DNA of 64,000 bases from Streptomyces mexicanus (lineage in GTDB: Bacteria; Actinomycetota; Actinomycetes; Streptomycetales; Streptomycetaceae): positions 5,075,807 to 5,139,806 of the forward strand of contig NZ_LR732544.1 in the NCBI RefSeq assembly GCF_902506575.1, given 5' to 3'. Numbering within the stretch: position 1 is the first letter of the stretch; every line of letters begins with the position of its first letter. A program made the translations under genes and the position numbers. A model generated the notes under the pieces. It was not told the origin of the DNA. It did no database searches and worked only from the letters and a program-made list of their open reading frames with translations. Below, in pieces: positions 1 through 7,528 of this stretch.

Positions 1-1200
1 GGGCGTGGAACCGGCGCTCGACCGTGTCCGAGGAGTAGTCCCGGCCGGAGCGGCGGACGTGCGGCCGGGAGTGTCCCCGTGCCCGTTCAGCTCCGCGGTC
101 AGCCACCGGAAGACCGTGGGCACCTGCGGCCGCCACAGCGCCATGGTGTGGCCGCCCGCGCTGCGCGGCAGGTACACCACCCGCACCGTCGTCGGCGGCT
201 TGGCGATCTGCTCCAGCGCCACGCCGGCCTGGTAGCCGTCCCCCGACTCGCCCGACAGGTACAGCGCGATCCGCGGCGGCTTCCGGTAGGCGCGCAGCAG
301 CAGGTAGGGGTTGTTGCGCCGGCGCAGGTCGGCGTTCTGCGCGGCCAGCGAGGCCCGTTCCCCGATGGGGTCGTTGTAGCCGGACAGGCTCACTGCGGCC
401 CGGTAGCGGTCGGGGTGGGCGACGGCGAGCTTGACCGCGCAGTGCGCGCCGGCCGAGTAGCCGGCGGTGGCCCAGCCGCTCGGTGCGGAGCGGACACGGA
501 AGTTGTCCATCACCATCTTCGGCACGTCCACGCTGAGCCAGGTGTCCGCGTTCACGGTGCCCGGGATGTTGGCGCAGCCCGTGTCCGCCTTGGCGATGAG
601 GTTGGTGCGCGGGGAGACGAGGACGAACGGGGCGATGCGCCCGCTGCGCATCAACGGCTCCAGCTGCTCGTGCACGTGCAGGGAGCCGAACCAGGCCTTC
701 GCCGAGCCCGGGTAGCCGGACAGCAGCTCCACCACCGGGAACTTCGTGTCCCGATAGGCGGGTTCGTCGTACTGCGGCGGCAGCCACACGTAGACCTCGG
801 CGTCCACCCCGGAGACGCGGCCCTTGAGCTGGGTGACGCGCACCCCGCCGGCCGCGTGCATCCCGGGCCCGTCGGCCGGGGTGAACCTCTGCCGGACCTT
901 CGGCAGCCTGCGGTAGGCGATGCCTCCGGTGCCGTCGGCGCCCAGGTCCGCGGCCTTCTGCACGTGGTTGCCGGTGCCGAGCAGGTCGGCCCAGTCGTCG
1001 TACAGGTTGTTGGCGTTGTTCACCAGCACGAAGACCAGCGCGATGGCCGTGACCTGGGCGAACAGCAGCATCAGGGCCCGCACCGCGGTCCTGAGCGGCC
1101 GCGGCCCGCGCAGCCGCGTCCACAGGGCGAGCGGCAGCACGAGACCGAGCACGGCCAGCGCGACGGTGGTGTACAGGAACGGCGTCCCGGTGAGGCTCAT
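1..1200 (-). CDS. Alpha/beta-hydrolase-fold esterase with N-terminal membrane segments (3' end cut by window)
   Basis: The reading frame starts at the ATG at 1198-1200 and runs off the left edge without a stop (400 codons visible). Residues about 8-30 and 40-60 are hydrophobic, giving a membrane anchor. The rest is an esterase-D/antigen-85-like alpha/beta hydrolase: a YVWLPPQY strand, a VVELLSGYPG turn, and the nucleophile elbow GYSAG with Ser about residue 249, followed by SLSGY. A GGHTMALWR segment near the end carries the expected catalytic His. The product is probably a membrane-anchored extracytoplasmic esterase or acyltransferase; substrate unknown. It is divergent from the thioesterase gene at 1359. 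Confidence 0.8.
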   Translation of the reverse strand, partial: MSLTGTPFLYTTVALAVLGLVLPLALWTRLRGPRPLRTAVRALMLLFAQVTAIALVFVLVNNANNLYDDWADLLGTGNHVQKAADLGADGTGGIAYRRLPKVRQRFTPADGPGMHAAGGVRVTQLKGRVSGVDAEVYVWLPPQYDEPAYRDTKFPVVELLSGYPGSAKAWFGSLHVHEQLEPLMRSGRIAPFVLVSPRTNLIAKADTGCANIPGTVNADTWLSVDVPKMVMDNFRVRSAPSGWATAGYSAGAHCAVKLAVAHPDRYRAAVSLSGYNDPIGERASLAAQNADLRRRNNPYLLLRAYRKPPRIALYLSGESGDGYQAGVALEQIAKPPTTVRVVYLPRSAGGHTMALWRPQVPTVFRWLTAELNGHGDTPGRTSAAPAGTTPRTRSSAGSTP

Positions 1201-1358
1201 GTCTCCCTAGAGGGACATCACGGGCACCGGGTTCACGGACGAGTACGGACACTTACCGAGATATTGCCTGATCTTCACCGATCGGGCGGCGGGTGGTCGT
1301 GGGTGGTCCGCGAGCGAGAAAGCTACCGCTTAGTAGTTTGCTGTTGTACTGTTCCGGC

Positions 1359-2219
1359 ATGTCAGAAGCAGCTTCCGCCCCGGCCGTGCGGGCCACGGCC
1401 GGCGACAGCGAGTTCGACCGGGACACCGCCCTCGTCCGGCGCGCCCCCGGCGTCTACGACATCGACCTCTCGGCCGGCTGGACCATCATCAACGCCGTCA
1501 ACGGCGGCTATCTGCTGGCCGTCCTCGGCCGGGCGCTCGCGGACGCCCTGCCCCACCCGGACCCGTTCACGATATCCGCCCACTACCTGACCGCCTCCCG
1601 GCCCGGACCGGCCGTGGTGCGCACCGACGTGGTGCGCACCGGCCGCACCCTGTCCACCGGCCAGGCCTCCCTCTTCCAGTACGACGAGGACGGCCGCGAG
1701 GTGGAGCGCATCCGGGTACTGGCCTCCTACGGCGACCTGGACGCCCTGCCCGACGACGTGCGCACCACGGCGAAGCCGCCCGCGATCCCGCCGCTGGAGC
1801 AGTGCCTCGGCCCCGAGGACGGGCCCGCCCCCGTCCCGGGAAGCTCGGCCATCGCCGACCGGCTGATGCTCAGGCTGGACCCGGCCACCGCCGGCTGGGC
1901 CGTGGGCCGGCCCTCCGGCAAGGGCGAGATGCGGGCCTGGTTCGGCCTGGCCGACGGCCGCGACGCCGACCCGCTCTCGCTGCTGCTCGCCGTGGACGCG
2001 CTGCCCCCGACCGCCTTCGAACTCGGCCTGACCGGCTGGGTGCCGACGGTCGAGCTGACCGTGCACGTCCGCTGCCGCCCCGCGCCCGGCCCGCTGCGGG
2101 TGTCCATCACCACCCGCAACCTGGCCGGCGGCTTCCTGGAGGAGGACGCCGAGGTCTGGGACGCCGCCGACCGGCTGGTGGCCCAGTCCCGGCAGCTCGC
2201 GCGGGTCAGGCTCGGCTGA
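1359..2219 (+). CDS. Acyl-CoA thioesterase-like double-hotdog protein
   Basis: 286 aa. An early NGGYLLAVLGRAL helix and a hotdog strand (SAHYLTASRPGPA), with a second half holding VELTVHVRCRP, fit the TesB-like/4HBT_3 thioesterase fold, which hydrolyses acyl-CoA thioesters in the cytoplasm. The ATG at 1359 is chosen over an in-frame ATG at 1293 because TACTGT (1347-1352) sits six bases before it, a typical leaderless arrangement. The 3' end overlaps the convergent DinB-like gene by 14 bases. The substrate cannot be inferred; family-level call only. Confidence 0.75.
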   Translation: MSEAASAPAVRATAGDSEFDRDTALVRRAPGVYDIDLSAGWTIINAVNGGYLLAVLGRALADALPHPDPFTISAHYLTASRPGPAVVRTDVVRTGRTLSTGQASLFQYDEDGREVERIRVLASYGDLDALPDDVRTTAKPPAIPPLEQCLGPEDGPAPVPGSSAIADRLMLRLDPATAGWAVGRPSGKGEMRAWFGLADGRDADPLSLLLAVDALPPTAFELGLTGWVPTVELTVHVRCRPAPGPLRVSITTRNLAGGFLEEDAEVWDAADRLVAQSRQLARVRLG

Positions 2220-2868
2220 GCGGCACCCGTCCGGTCCAGGCCGCCAGCCGCTCGTAGGCCCCCGCGCCCTCGGGGGCCTCGTGGCGCGCGGCGAAGGGCG
2301 TCGCGGCGTCCCGGGGGCGCGAGTCGGGCAGCACCCGGCGGGCCGCGGCGAGCGCGCGCTCGGCCGGCTCCGGTTCGAGGGGGAGCGGGTGGCCGAGCGC
2401 CTCGGACAGGTCCCAGGTGTGCGTCACGATCTCCATCAGGTACCCGGACAGCGCCTCCTGGCCGGAGACCTCGCCCCACGGCACCCGCACCGGCGTGCGC
2501 ATCCGCTCGTCGCTCTCCCACGCCTTCACCGCGCGCACGCGCACCTCCTCGTAGGCCGCCGCCCACCCGTCGTCCGCGACCCCCTCGGCGAAGGACGTCA
2601 TGGCCAGTCCGTCACCGCCCTCCCCGACGACGGCGATCCGGCGGGTGCCGCCGACGATGTGGCTCAGCAGCGTGCGGACGTCGAACTCGGCACAGGGGGT
2701 CGGGCCGGACAGCTGCTCCGGCCGGACCGTCCTGATCAGCTCCGCGGCCTGCTCGGTGGCGCGGGCGTACACCGGGCGCGGGTCGGCGACGTCGTCGGCG
2801 GCCGTGCCGTCGAGAGCGGCCGTGCCGTTCGCGGTGGTGGTGACGTTCGCGGCGTCGGTGGTGTTCAT
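2206..2868 (-). CDS. TIGR03086/maleylpyruvate-isomerase-like metal-binding (DinB-fold) protein
   Basis: 220 aa. Core motifs are DPRPVYARATEQAAELI, PEQLSGPTPCAEFDVRTLLSHIVGG (the metal-binding His in LLSHIVGG) and a later EIVTHTWDLSEALG with a second His. This is the pattern of the actinobacterial TIGR03086 family, four-helix DinB-like proteins related to mycothiol-dependent maleylpyruvate isomerase. The N terminus is a low-complexity Thr/Ala/Asn stretch. The ATG at 2866-2868 has a clear GGGAGGAG ribosome site upstream. It is divergent from a WYL regulator, which probably controls it. Exact activity unknown. Confidence 0.75.
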   Translation of the reverse strand: MNTTDAANVTTTANGTAALDGTAADDVADPRPVYARATEQAAELIRTVRPEQLSGPTPCAEFDVRTLLSHIVGGTRRIAVVGEGGDGLAMTSFAEGVADDGWAAAYEEVRVRAVKAWESDERMRTPVRVPWGEVSGQEALSGYLMEIVTHTWDLSEALGHPLPLEPEPAERALAAARRVLPDSRPRDAATPFAARHEAPEGAGAYERLAAWTGRVPLSRA

Positions 2869-2912
2869 GGGGCTCCTCCCGTGGTCGGTACGCCGAGGAT
2901 CCCCGGATAACC

Positions 2913-2927
2913 TGACAGATCCCGTCA
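2913..2927. promoter_or_regulatory. Candidate WYL-regulator operator (TGAC-N7-GTCA)
   Basis: The 99-base gap between the divergent DinB-like and WYL genes contains an inverted repeat, TGAC at 2913-2916 and GTCA at 2924-2927. A dyad placed between a regulator and its divergent neighbour is a plausible autoregulatory operator. Short arms; inference only. Confidence 0.35.
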
Positions 2928-2967
2928 CCATTTGCGCCGGGCGCCGAACGGGCGGGATCCTGGCGCC

Positions 2968-4002
2968 GTGAAGTCCGACCGCCTGCTGTCGATCCTGCTG
3001 CTCCTGCAGACCCGCGGCCGGGTGCCCGCCCGGGAACTCGCCGAGCGGCTGGAGGTGTCGGTGCGCACCATCTACCGCGACGTCGAGGCCCTGTCGGCCT
3101 CCGGCGTCCCCGTCTACGCCGAACGCGGCCGGCACGGCGGCATCGAACTGCTCGCCGGATTCCGCACGGACGTCACCGGCCTGACCGCCGACGAGTCCCG
3201 CGCGCTGTTCGTCCTGGCCGCGCAGGGCGCGCACGCGGCGCTCGGGCTGGACTCGGCGCTCGGCTCGGCGCTGCGCAAGGTGATGGCCGCGCTGCCGGCC
3301 CCGCACCGGCCGGCCGCGGAGGTGACCAGCCGTCGCATCCTGGTCGACGCCACCCGCTGGAAGAGCGGCCCGCAGCAGGCCGTCGACCTCGCCGTGCTGC
3401 AGGACGCCGTCTTCGCCGCCCGGCGCCTGCGGCTGCGCTACCGCCACAGCGGCGAGCGCGAGCCGCGCACGTACACGGTCGACCCCTACGGCCTGGTCGC
3501 CAAGGCGGGCGTGTGGTACCTGGTCGCCGACCGGCGGGCCCGGCCCCGGCTGTTCCGCGCCGAGCGGATCAGGTCGGCGCGCGTCCTGGACGAGCCGGTG
3601 CGCCGCCGGCCCGGTGTGGAACTCGCCGACGCCTGGGAGGTGCTGCGCCGCCAGGTCGGGGGGCGGCCCGGCGCGCTGGAGGTCACCGTGCGGGTGCACC
3701 GCGACCGCCTCGACATGTTCCAGCGCATGCACGCCTTCGCGCTGGCCGGCCCGCCCGACGACGACGGCACCGGCGAGTGGGTCACCGCACGGCTGACCTT
3801 CGGCAGCCTGCGGGCCGTCCGCCAACTGCTCGCCTTCTCCGACCGCGTGCGGGTGCTCTCCCCGCCGCAGGCGCGCGAGGAACTGCGGACGGCGGTCGCC
3901 TCGCTCGCCGAACTGTACGGGCGGGAGGACGACGGGGGCGGCGGCGGTGAGGACGACGGTGAGGGCGGTGAGGAAGGCGGCGCCGAGCGCGGGGAGCGCT
4001 GA
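2968..4002 (+). CDS. HTH/WYL-domain transcriptional regulator
   Basis: 344 aa from the GTG at 2968. The N terminus is a DeoR/HTH_11 winged helix (KSDRLLSILLLLQ, ELAERLEVSVRTIYRDVEALS, residues 2-55). The middle and C terminus form a WYL ligand-sensing domain (YTVDPYGLVAKAGVWYLVA, then RLFRAERIRSARVL) and a C-terminal extension. The tail is Gly/Glu/Asp-rich (GREDDGGGGGEDDGEGG). Such YafY-type regulators usually sense nucleotides or small ligands and repress an adjacent gene, here probably the divergent DinB-like gene. An upstream in-frame ATG at 2932 exists but would extend into the promoter gap. Confidence 0.85.
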   Translation: MKSDRLLSILLLLQTRGRVPARELAERLEVSVRTIYRDVEALSASGVPVYAERGRHGGIELLAGFRTDVTGLTADESRALFVLAAQGAHAALGLDSALGSALRKVMAALPAPHRPAAEVTSRRILVDATRWKSGPQQAVDLAVLQDAVFAARRLRLRYRHSGEREPRTYTVDPYGLVAKAGVWYLVADRRARPRLFRAERIRSARVLDEPVRRRPGVELADAWEVLRRQVGGRPGALEVTVRVHRDRLDMFQRMHAFALAGPPDDDGTGEWVTARLTFGSLRAVRQLLAFSDRVRVLSPPQAREELRTAVASLAELYGREDDGGGGGEDDGEGGEEGGAERGER

Positions 4003-4084
4003 CGGTCGGTCGGCCCGGTGGCGGGCGTTGACGGTCGGTCGGCCCGGTGGCGCGGGCGTGGACGGTCAGTCGAGCCAGTGGCGG
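4001..4084. repeat. Short direct duplication at the 3' end of the TetR gene
   Basis: Units of about 29-31 bases beginning GACGGTCGGTCGGCCC start at 4001 and 4030; a diverged third unit starting at 4061 covers the last codons of the convergent TetR gene. This looks like a local tandem duplication of the TetR 3' end in the gap behind the WYL gene. Confidence 0.7.
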
Positions 4085-4692
4085 CGGCCGATGCTGATCA
4101 GCCGCAACTGCCGGGTGGCCAGCCGGGTGACCTGCTCGCGCGTGGCCTCGGAGGCGTCCTGCGCCTCCAGGAAGAGCGAGGCGGTCATCAGCATCTGGTC
4201 GACGTAGAGGTGCGCGAGCATCAGCAGGTCGTCCTCGCTCCAGCCCGCCGCCTGCGCGTCCTTGGCCAGTTCCTCCTTCACCTCACGGGCGAAACGGGCC
4301 AGTTGCTCGCGGATCGCCTCGCGCACCGGCTGGACCCCGCCGTGGCGCTCCCGGGCGATGAACCGTACGTGCGCCGGGTACTCGGCCACATGACGGGCGA
4401 TCAGCTCGACGGCGCGCGCGATGCGTTCCTCGCTGTCGTCCGCCGTGGACACCGTCGTCCGGATCATCGGGTGCAGGCTGCCCAGCGCCTCCTCGACCAG
4501 GGCCACGCCGAGATCCGCCGTGGAGCGGAAGTGCCGGTAGAAGGCGGTCGGGGCGACGCCGACGGCCCGGGTGACCTCGCGCAGGCCCAGGCTGCTCAGG
4601 CTCTGCTCCTCCAGCAGGGCCAGCGCCGCGGCCAGCAGGGCCTGGCGGGTGCGGAGCTTCTGGGCCTGCCGGACACCGAGGGTGTGACTCAT
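4066..4692 (-). CDS. TetR-family transcriptional regulator
   Basis: 208 aa from the ATG at 4690-4692. The N-terminal helix-turn-helix is clear: RQALLAAALALLEEQSLSSLGLREVTRAVGVAPTAFYRHFRS (residues about 15-58), followed by an alpha-helical ligand domain with FIARERHGG. The segment KEELAKDAQAAGWSEDDLLMLAHLYVDQ is typical of FadR/FabR-like TetR members that monitor fatty-acid metabolism, but that assignment is tentative. It is divergent from a small membrane protein gene; repeated AACAACTGTT motifs in the gap are candidate binding sites. Confidence 0.85.
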   Translation of the reverse strand: MSHTLGVRQAQKLRTRQALLAAALALLEEQSLSSLGLREVTRAVGVAPTAFYRHFRSTADLGVALVEEALGSLHPMIRTTVSTADDSEERIARAVELIARHVAEYPAHVRFIARERHGGVQPVREAIREQLARFAREVKEELAKDAQAAGWSEDDLLMLAHLYVDQMLMTASLFLEAQDASEATREQVTRLATRQLRLISIGRRHWLD

Positions 4693-4703
4693 GCCATGCA
4701 GTT

Positions 4704-4770
4704 AACAACTGTTCTCCGGAATTTCCAAGGCATGGGACACGCTAGACTCGGTAGTCAGTGAACAACTGTT
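4704..4770. promoter_or_regulatory. Paired AACAACTGTT motifs, candidate TetR operators
   Basis: AACAACTGTT occurs at 4704-4713 and again at 4761-4770, 57 bases apart, one at each end of the TetR/small-membrane-protein divergent gap. Each has dyad-like ends (AACA...TGTT). A TAGACT -10-like hexamer lies at 4743-4748. Positions suit control of both divergent genes. Confidence 0.5.
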
Positions 4771-4814
4771 ACCGCAGCGTTCGCCGAACGAACGCCGGAG
4801 GGGGATGCGATCCC

Positions 4815-4979
4815 ATGCTGTTCCTCGTCGCCGCACTGCTGCTGCTCGGCGTCGTCCTGGGCACCGTCGCCCACGCGCCGCTCGGCTTCACCGTCGTGGC
4901 CGCCGTCGTGATCGCCGTCTGGCTCGGCGTCTTCGCGCTCCGCGAGCGCCACGCCCGCCGGCGCGGCACCTCCCACTGA
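4815..4979 (+). CDS. Small single-pass or hairpin membrane protein (54 aa)
   Basis: 54 aa starting at the ATG at 4815, preceded by GGAGGGGG. Nearly the whole protein is hydrophobic: MLFLVAALLLLGVVLG then FTVVAAVVIAVWLGVFAL, with a basic tail RERHARRRGTSH. It probably forms two short transmembrane helices with the tail in the cytoplasm. It is divergent from the TetR gene and shares the AACAACTGTT-containing promoter gap, so is its likely target. No known function recognised. A further upstream ATG at 4758 is possible but has no ribosome site. Confidence 0.65.
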   Translation: MLFLVAALLLLGVVLGTVAHAPLGFTVVAAVVIAVWLGVFALRERHARRRGTSH

Positions 4980-5053
4980 GGCGGCCCGCCGCGCGGCCAT
5001 CGACCGCCCACGCGCCCGTCCGACCGTCCGAGAAGAGTCGGGAGCCCACCACC

Positions 5054-5320
5054 ATGCACCTCACCGCACCGGCCACGCGCCGCACCGCCGCCCGCGACAC
5101 CGACGGCATGGCCGTCGCGTCCTTCACCCTCGGCCTGCTCGGCCTGCTGGCCCTCACCCTCTCCCTGGGCCCCATCGCCATCGTGCTGGCCGGCGTCGCC
5201 CTGTGGCGGGGCCCCCCCCGCCGCGGCCGGGCCCTGCTCGGCCTCACCCTCGGCATCGCCGACCTCGTGGTCCTGCTGGCCTTCATGCAGGCCGACCACA
5301 CGGTGGCCTGGAGCTTCTAG
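5054..5320 (+). CDS. DUF4190-type small membrane protein
   Basis: 88 aa. The sequence DTDGMAVASFTLGLLGLLALTLSLGPIAIVLAGVALWRG followed by GRALLGLTLGIADLVVLLA matches the two-helix DUF4190 pattern, in which a short N-terminal tail precedes paired transmembrane segments with a conserved G-x-ALWRG turn. The start ATG at 5054 follows a GGGAG element. It lies 74 bases after the preceding small membrane protein and may be co-transcribed. Function unknown. Confidence 0.7.
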   Translation: MHLTAPATRRTAARDTDGMAVASFTLGLLGLLALTLSLGPIAIVLAGVALWRGPPRRGRALLGLTLGIADLVVLLAFMQADHTVAWSF

Positions 5321-5424
5321 CCGCGCGCGTGGCGCCTCCGGCCGCACGCGTGGTGCTTCCGGCCGCACGCGTGGTGCTTCCGGCCGCGCGTGTGGCGTTT
5401 CCGGCGCCCCCGTGGAGCCGTCGG
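5320..5424. repeat. 21-bp tandem repeat, four good copies plus one degenerate
   Basis: Units of exactly 21 bases start at 5320, 5341, 5362 and 5383, each of the form GCCGCRCGYGTGG then YGYYTCCG, with a degenerate fifth unit at 5404-5424. Units 2 and 3 are identical. The array begins at the stop codon of the DUF4190 gene and ends about 95 bases before the cysteine desulfurase start. Confidence 0.85.
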
Positions 5425-5519
5425 CCGCCCCCGCGCACCGTGCCCCCGCCGGGAGGTGGCAACGTGGCGCAACCGCGACCCCGGGTCCGGCACGGGCGCC
5501 CCGTAGAATCGGCCCCACC

Positions 5520-6689
5520 ATGGCTTACCTCGACCACGCCGCGACCACCCCGATGCTCCCGGAGGCGGCAGAGGCGCTGACCGCCGCGCTGGGCGTCACC
5601 GGCAACGCCTCCTCCCTCCACGCGTCCGGCCGTCGCGCCCGCCGCACGGTCGAGGAGGCCCGCGAGGCCCTCGCCGAGGCCCTCGGCGCCCGCCCCAGCG
5701 AGGTCGTCTTCACCTCCGGCGGCACCGAGGCCGACAACCTCGCCGTCAGGGGCCTGTCCGGGGCCCGCCGCGACGCCGACCCGGCCCGCACCCGCATCCT
5801 GGCCAGCCCCGTCGAGCACCACGCCGTCCTCGACGCCGTGCACTGGCTCGGCGAGCACGAGGGCGCCACCGTCGAATACCTGCCCGTCGACGCCTACGGC
5901 CGCGTCCACCCCGACGCCCTGCGCGAGGCCGTCGCCCGCAACCCCGACGATGTGGCCCTGGCCACCGTGATGTGGGCGAACAACGAGATCGGCACCGTGC
6001 TGCCGGTGCGCGAACTGGCCGAGGTGGCCGCCGAGTTCGGCGTCCCCGTGCACTCCGACGCCGTCCAGGCCTTCGGCCAGGTCCCGGTCGACTTCGCCGC
6101 CTCCGGCCTGGCCGCGATGACGGTCTCCGGCCACAAGATCGGCGGCCCGTACGGCATCGGCGCGCTCGTCCTGGGCCGCGAGCACACCCCCGTGCCCGTG
6201 CTGCACGGCGGCGGTCAGGAGCGCCACGTGCGCTCCGGCACCCTCGACGTCCCCGCCATCGCCTCCTTCGCGGTGGCCGGCCGGCTCGCCGCCGAGCGAC
6301 GCGAGCGGTTCGCCCGCGAGATCGGCGCGCTGCGCGACGAACTGATCGACGCCGTCCGCGCGGCCGTCCCCGACGCCGTCCTCGGCGGCGACCCGGCCCC
6401 CGAGGGCCGCCTGCCGGCCAACGCCCACTTCACCTTCCCCGGCTGCGAGGGCGACTCCCTGCTGCTCCTGCTGGACGCCCAGGGCATCGAGTGCTCCACC
6501 GGCTCCGCCTGCACCGCAGGTGTCGCCCAGCCCAGCCACGTCCTGCTCGCCACCGGCGCCGACCCGGACCTGGCCCGCGGCACCCTGCGCTTCTCCCTGG
6601 GCCACACCTCCACCCGGGCGGACGTCGAGGCGGTCGCCAAGGCCATCGGCCCGGCCGTGGAACGCGCCCGCGCCGCCGGCCTGACGTAG
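5520..6689 (+). CDS. Cysteine desulfurase (NifS/IscS family)
   Basis: 389 aa PLP enzyme that removes sulfur from L-cysteine to give alanine and an enzyme persulfide. Seen: N-terminal YLDHAATTP, SGGTEADN, EHHAVLD, the PLP lysine in TVSGHKIGGPYG (Lys about 206) and the persulfide cysteine in IECSTGSACTAG (Cys about 325). The start ATG at 5520 lies ten bases after a TAGAAT -10 element (5504-5509); an in-frame upstream extension to 5412 is Pro/Arg-rich and not family-like. mnmA lies two genes downstream, so this enzyme probably supplies sulfur for tRNA 2-thiouridine. Confidence 0.93.
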   Translation: MAYLDHAATTPMLPEAAEALTAALGVTGNASSLHASGRRARRTVEEAREALAEALGARPSEVVFTSGGTEADNLAVRGLSGARRDADPARTRILASPVEHHAVLDAVHWLGEHEGATVEYLPVDAYGRVHPDALREAVARNPDDVALATVMWANNEIGTVLPVRELAEVAAEFGVPVHSDAVQAFGQVPVDFAASGLAAMTVSGHKIGGPYGIGALVLGREHTPVPVLHGGGQERHVRSGTLDVPAIASFAVAGRLAAERRERFAREIGALRDELIDAVRAAVPDAVLGGDPAPEGRLPANAHFTFPGCEGDSLLLLLDAQGIECSTGSACTAGVAQPSHVLLATGADPDLARGTLRFSLGHTSTRADVEAVAKAIGPAVERARAAGLT

Positions 6690-6752
6690 CGGCGGCGCGG
6701 GACATCCGCCCGTCGGCCCGGGTGCCGTACGGACGCGGCCCGAGGCATCTGT

Positions 6753-6773
6753 CCTGGGTTCACCTGTCCCAGG
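6753..6773. terminator. Weak hairpin between convergent genes
   Basis: CCTGGG at 6753-6758 pairs with CCCAGG at 6768-6773 across a nine-base loop, between the convergent desulfurase and amidase genes. No T-run; possible weak bidirectional terminator. Confidence 0.35.
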
Positions 6774-6799
6774 TTGTGCCGGACGCGGACCGCCGCGCT

Positions 6800-7468
6800 T
6801 CAGCCCTGGGGGGTTCCGGACGCGGCCCGCCGCACCAGCCCCATGTAGCGGTCCCAGTCCCAGTGCGGCCCGGGATCCGTGTGGTCGGCGCCCGGCACCT
6901 CGGCGTGGCCGACGATGTGCCGGCGATCGACGGGGATGCCGTACCGCTCGCATATCCGCGCCGTCAGCCGCGCCGACGCCGCGTACATCGCGTCCGTGAA
7001 GGACGAGGCCCGCTCGACGAAGCCCTCGTGCTCGATGCCGACACTGCGCTCGTTGAACGCCCGGTTGCCCGCGTGGAAGGCCACGTCCAGCTCGCGGATC
7101 ATCTGGGTGACCTGCCCGTCCGCGCCGACGATGTAGTGCGCGGCGGCCTGGTGCCCCGGGTCCTGGAACGCCCTGACCGCGCTGGACCGGCTGCCCTGGG
7201 TGACATGGACGACGACCCGGTCGATCGCGTAGTCGTACGGGCGGTCCGCCCGCCGGTAGTTCGCCGGGGAGGCCGCCAGCCACCGCGCGCCGCGGAAGTC
7301 CACCGCGCCCGCCGCCCGCGGCTTCTGCGCGCCCGGCAGCCGCCACCACAGCCGGGACAGCCGGTCCCGCTCCAGCACCGCCCCGCCCGCGACCCCCGCC
7401 GCCGCACCGCCGATCAGCAGGGCACGCCTGCCCGGCCGCCGTTCCCCGTCGCGTTCACTCGCCCCCAT
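6800..7468 (-). CDS. Exported N-acetylmuramoyl-L-alanine amidase (Amidase_2)
   Basis: 222 aa. The N terminus RRPGRRALLIGGAAAGVAGGAVL is a probable Tat signal with a twin arginine. The catalytic domain carries VVVHVTQG (first zinc His), the SVGIEHEGF strand typical of peptidoglycan amidases, and VGHAEVPGADHTDPGPHWDW, which supplies the second His and the Asp of the AmpD-like zinc site. The enzyme would cut the amide between N-acetylmuramic acid and L-alanine in the cell wall. It is convergent with the desulfurase and divergent from mnmA. Confidence 0.88.
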   Translation of the reverse strand: MGASERDGERRPGRRALLIGGAAAGVAGGAVLERDRLSRLWWRLPGAQKPRAAGAVDFRGARWLAASPANYRRADRPYDYAIDRVVVHVTQGSRSSAVRAFQDPGHQAAAHYIVGADGQVTQMIRELDVAFHAGNRAFNERSVGIEHEGFVERASSFTDAMYAASARLTARICERYGIPVDRRHIVGHAEVPGADHTDPGPHWDWDRYMGLVRRAASGTPQG

Positions 7469-7528
7469 GCGTGAGGAAACGGATGTCCGGCGCCCGTGGT
7501 TCCCGCGCACCCGTACCCTGAAAGGGCT

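Noticed and set aside
5412..5519. Upstream extension of the cysteine desulfurase
   Set aside because: The extra 36 residues are Pro/Arg-rich and the family begins at the YLDHAATTP strand; a -10 element lies inside this stretch.
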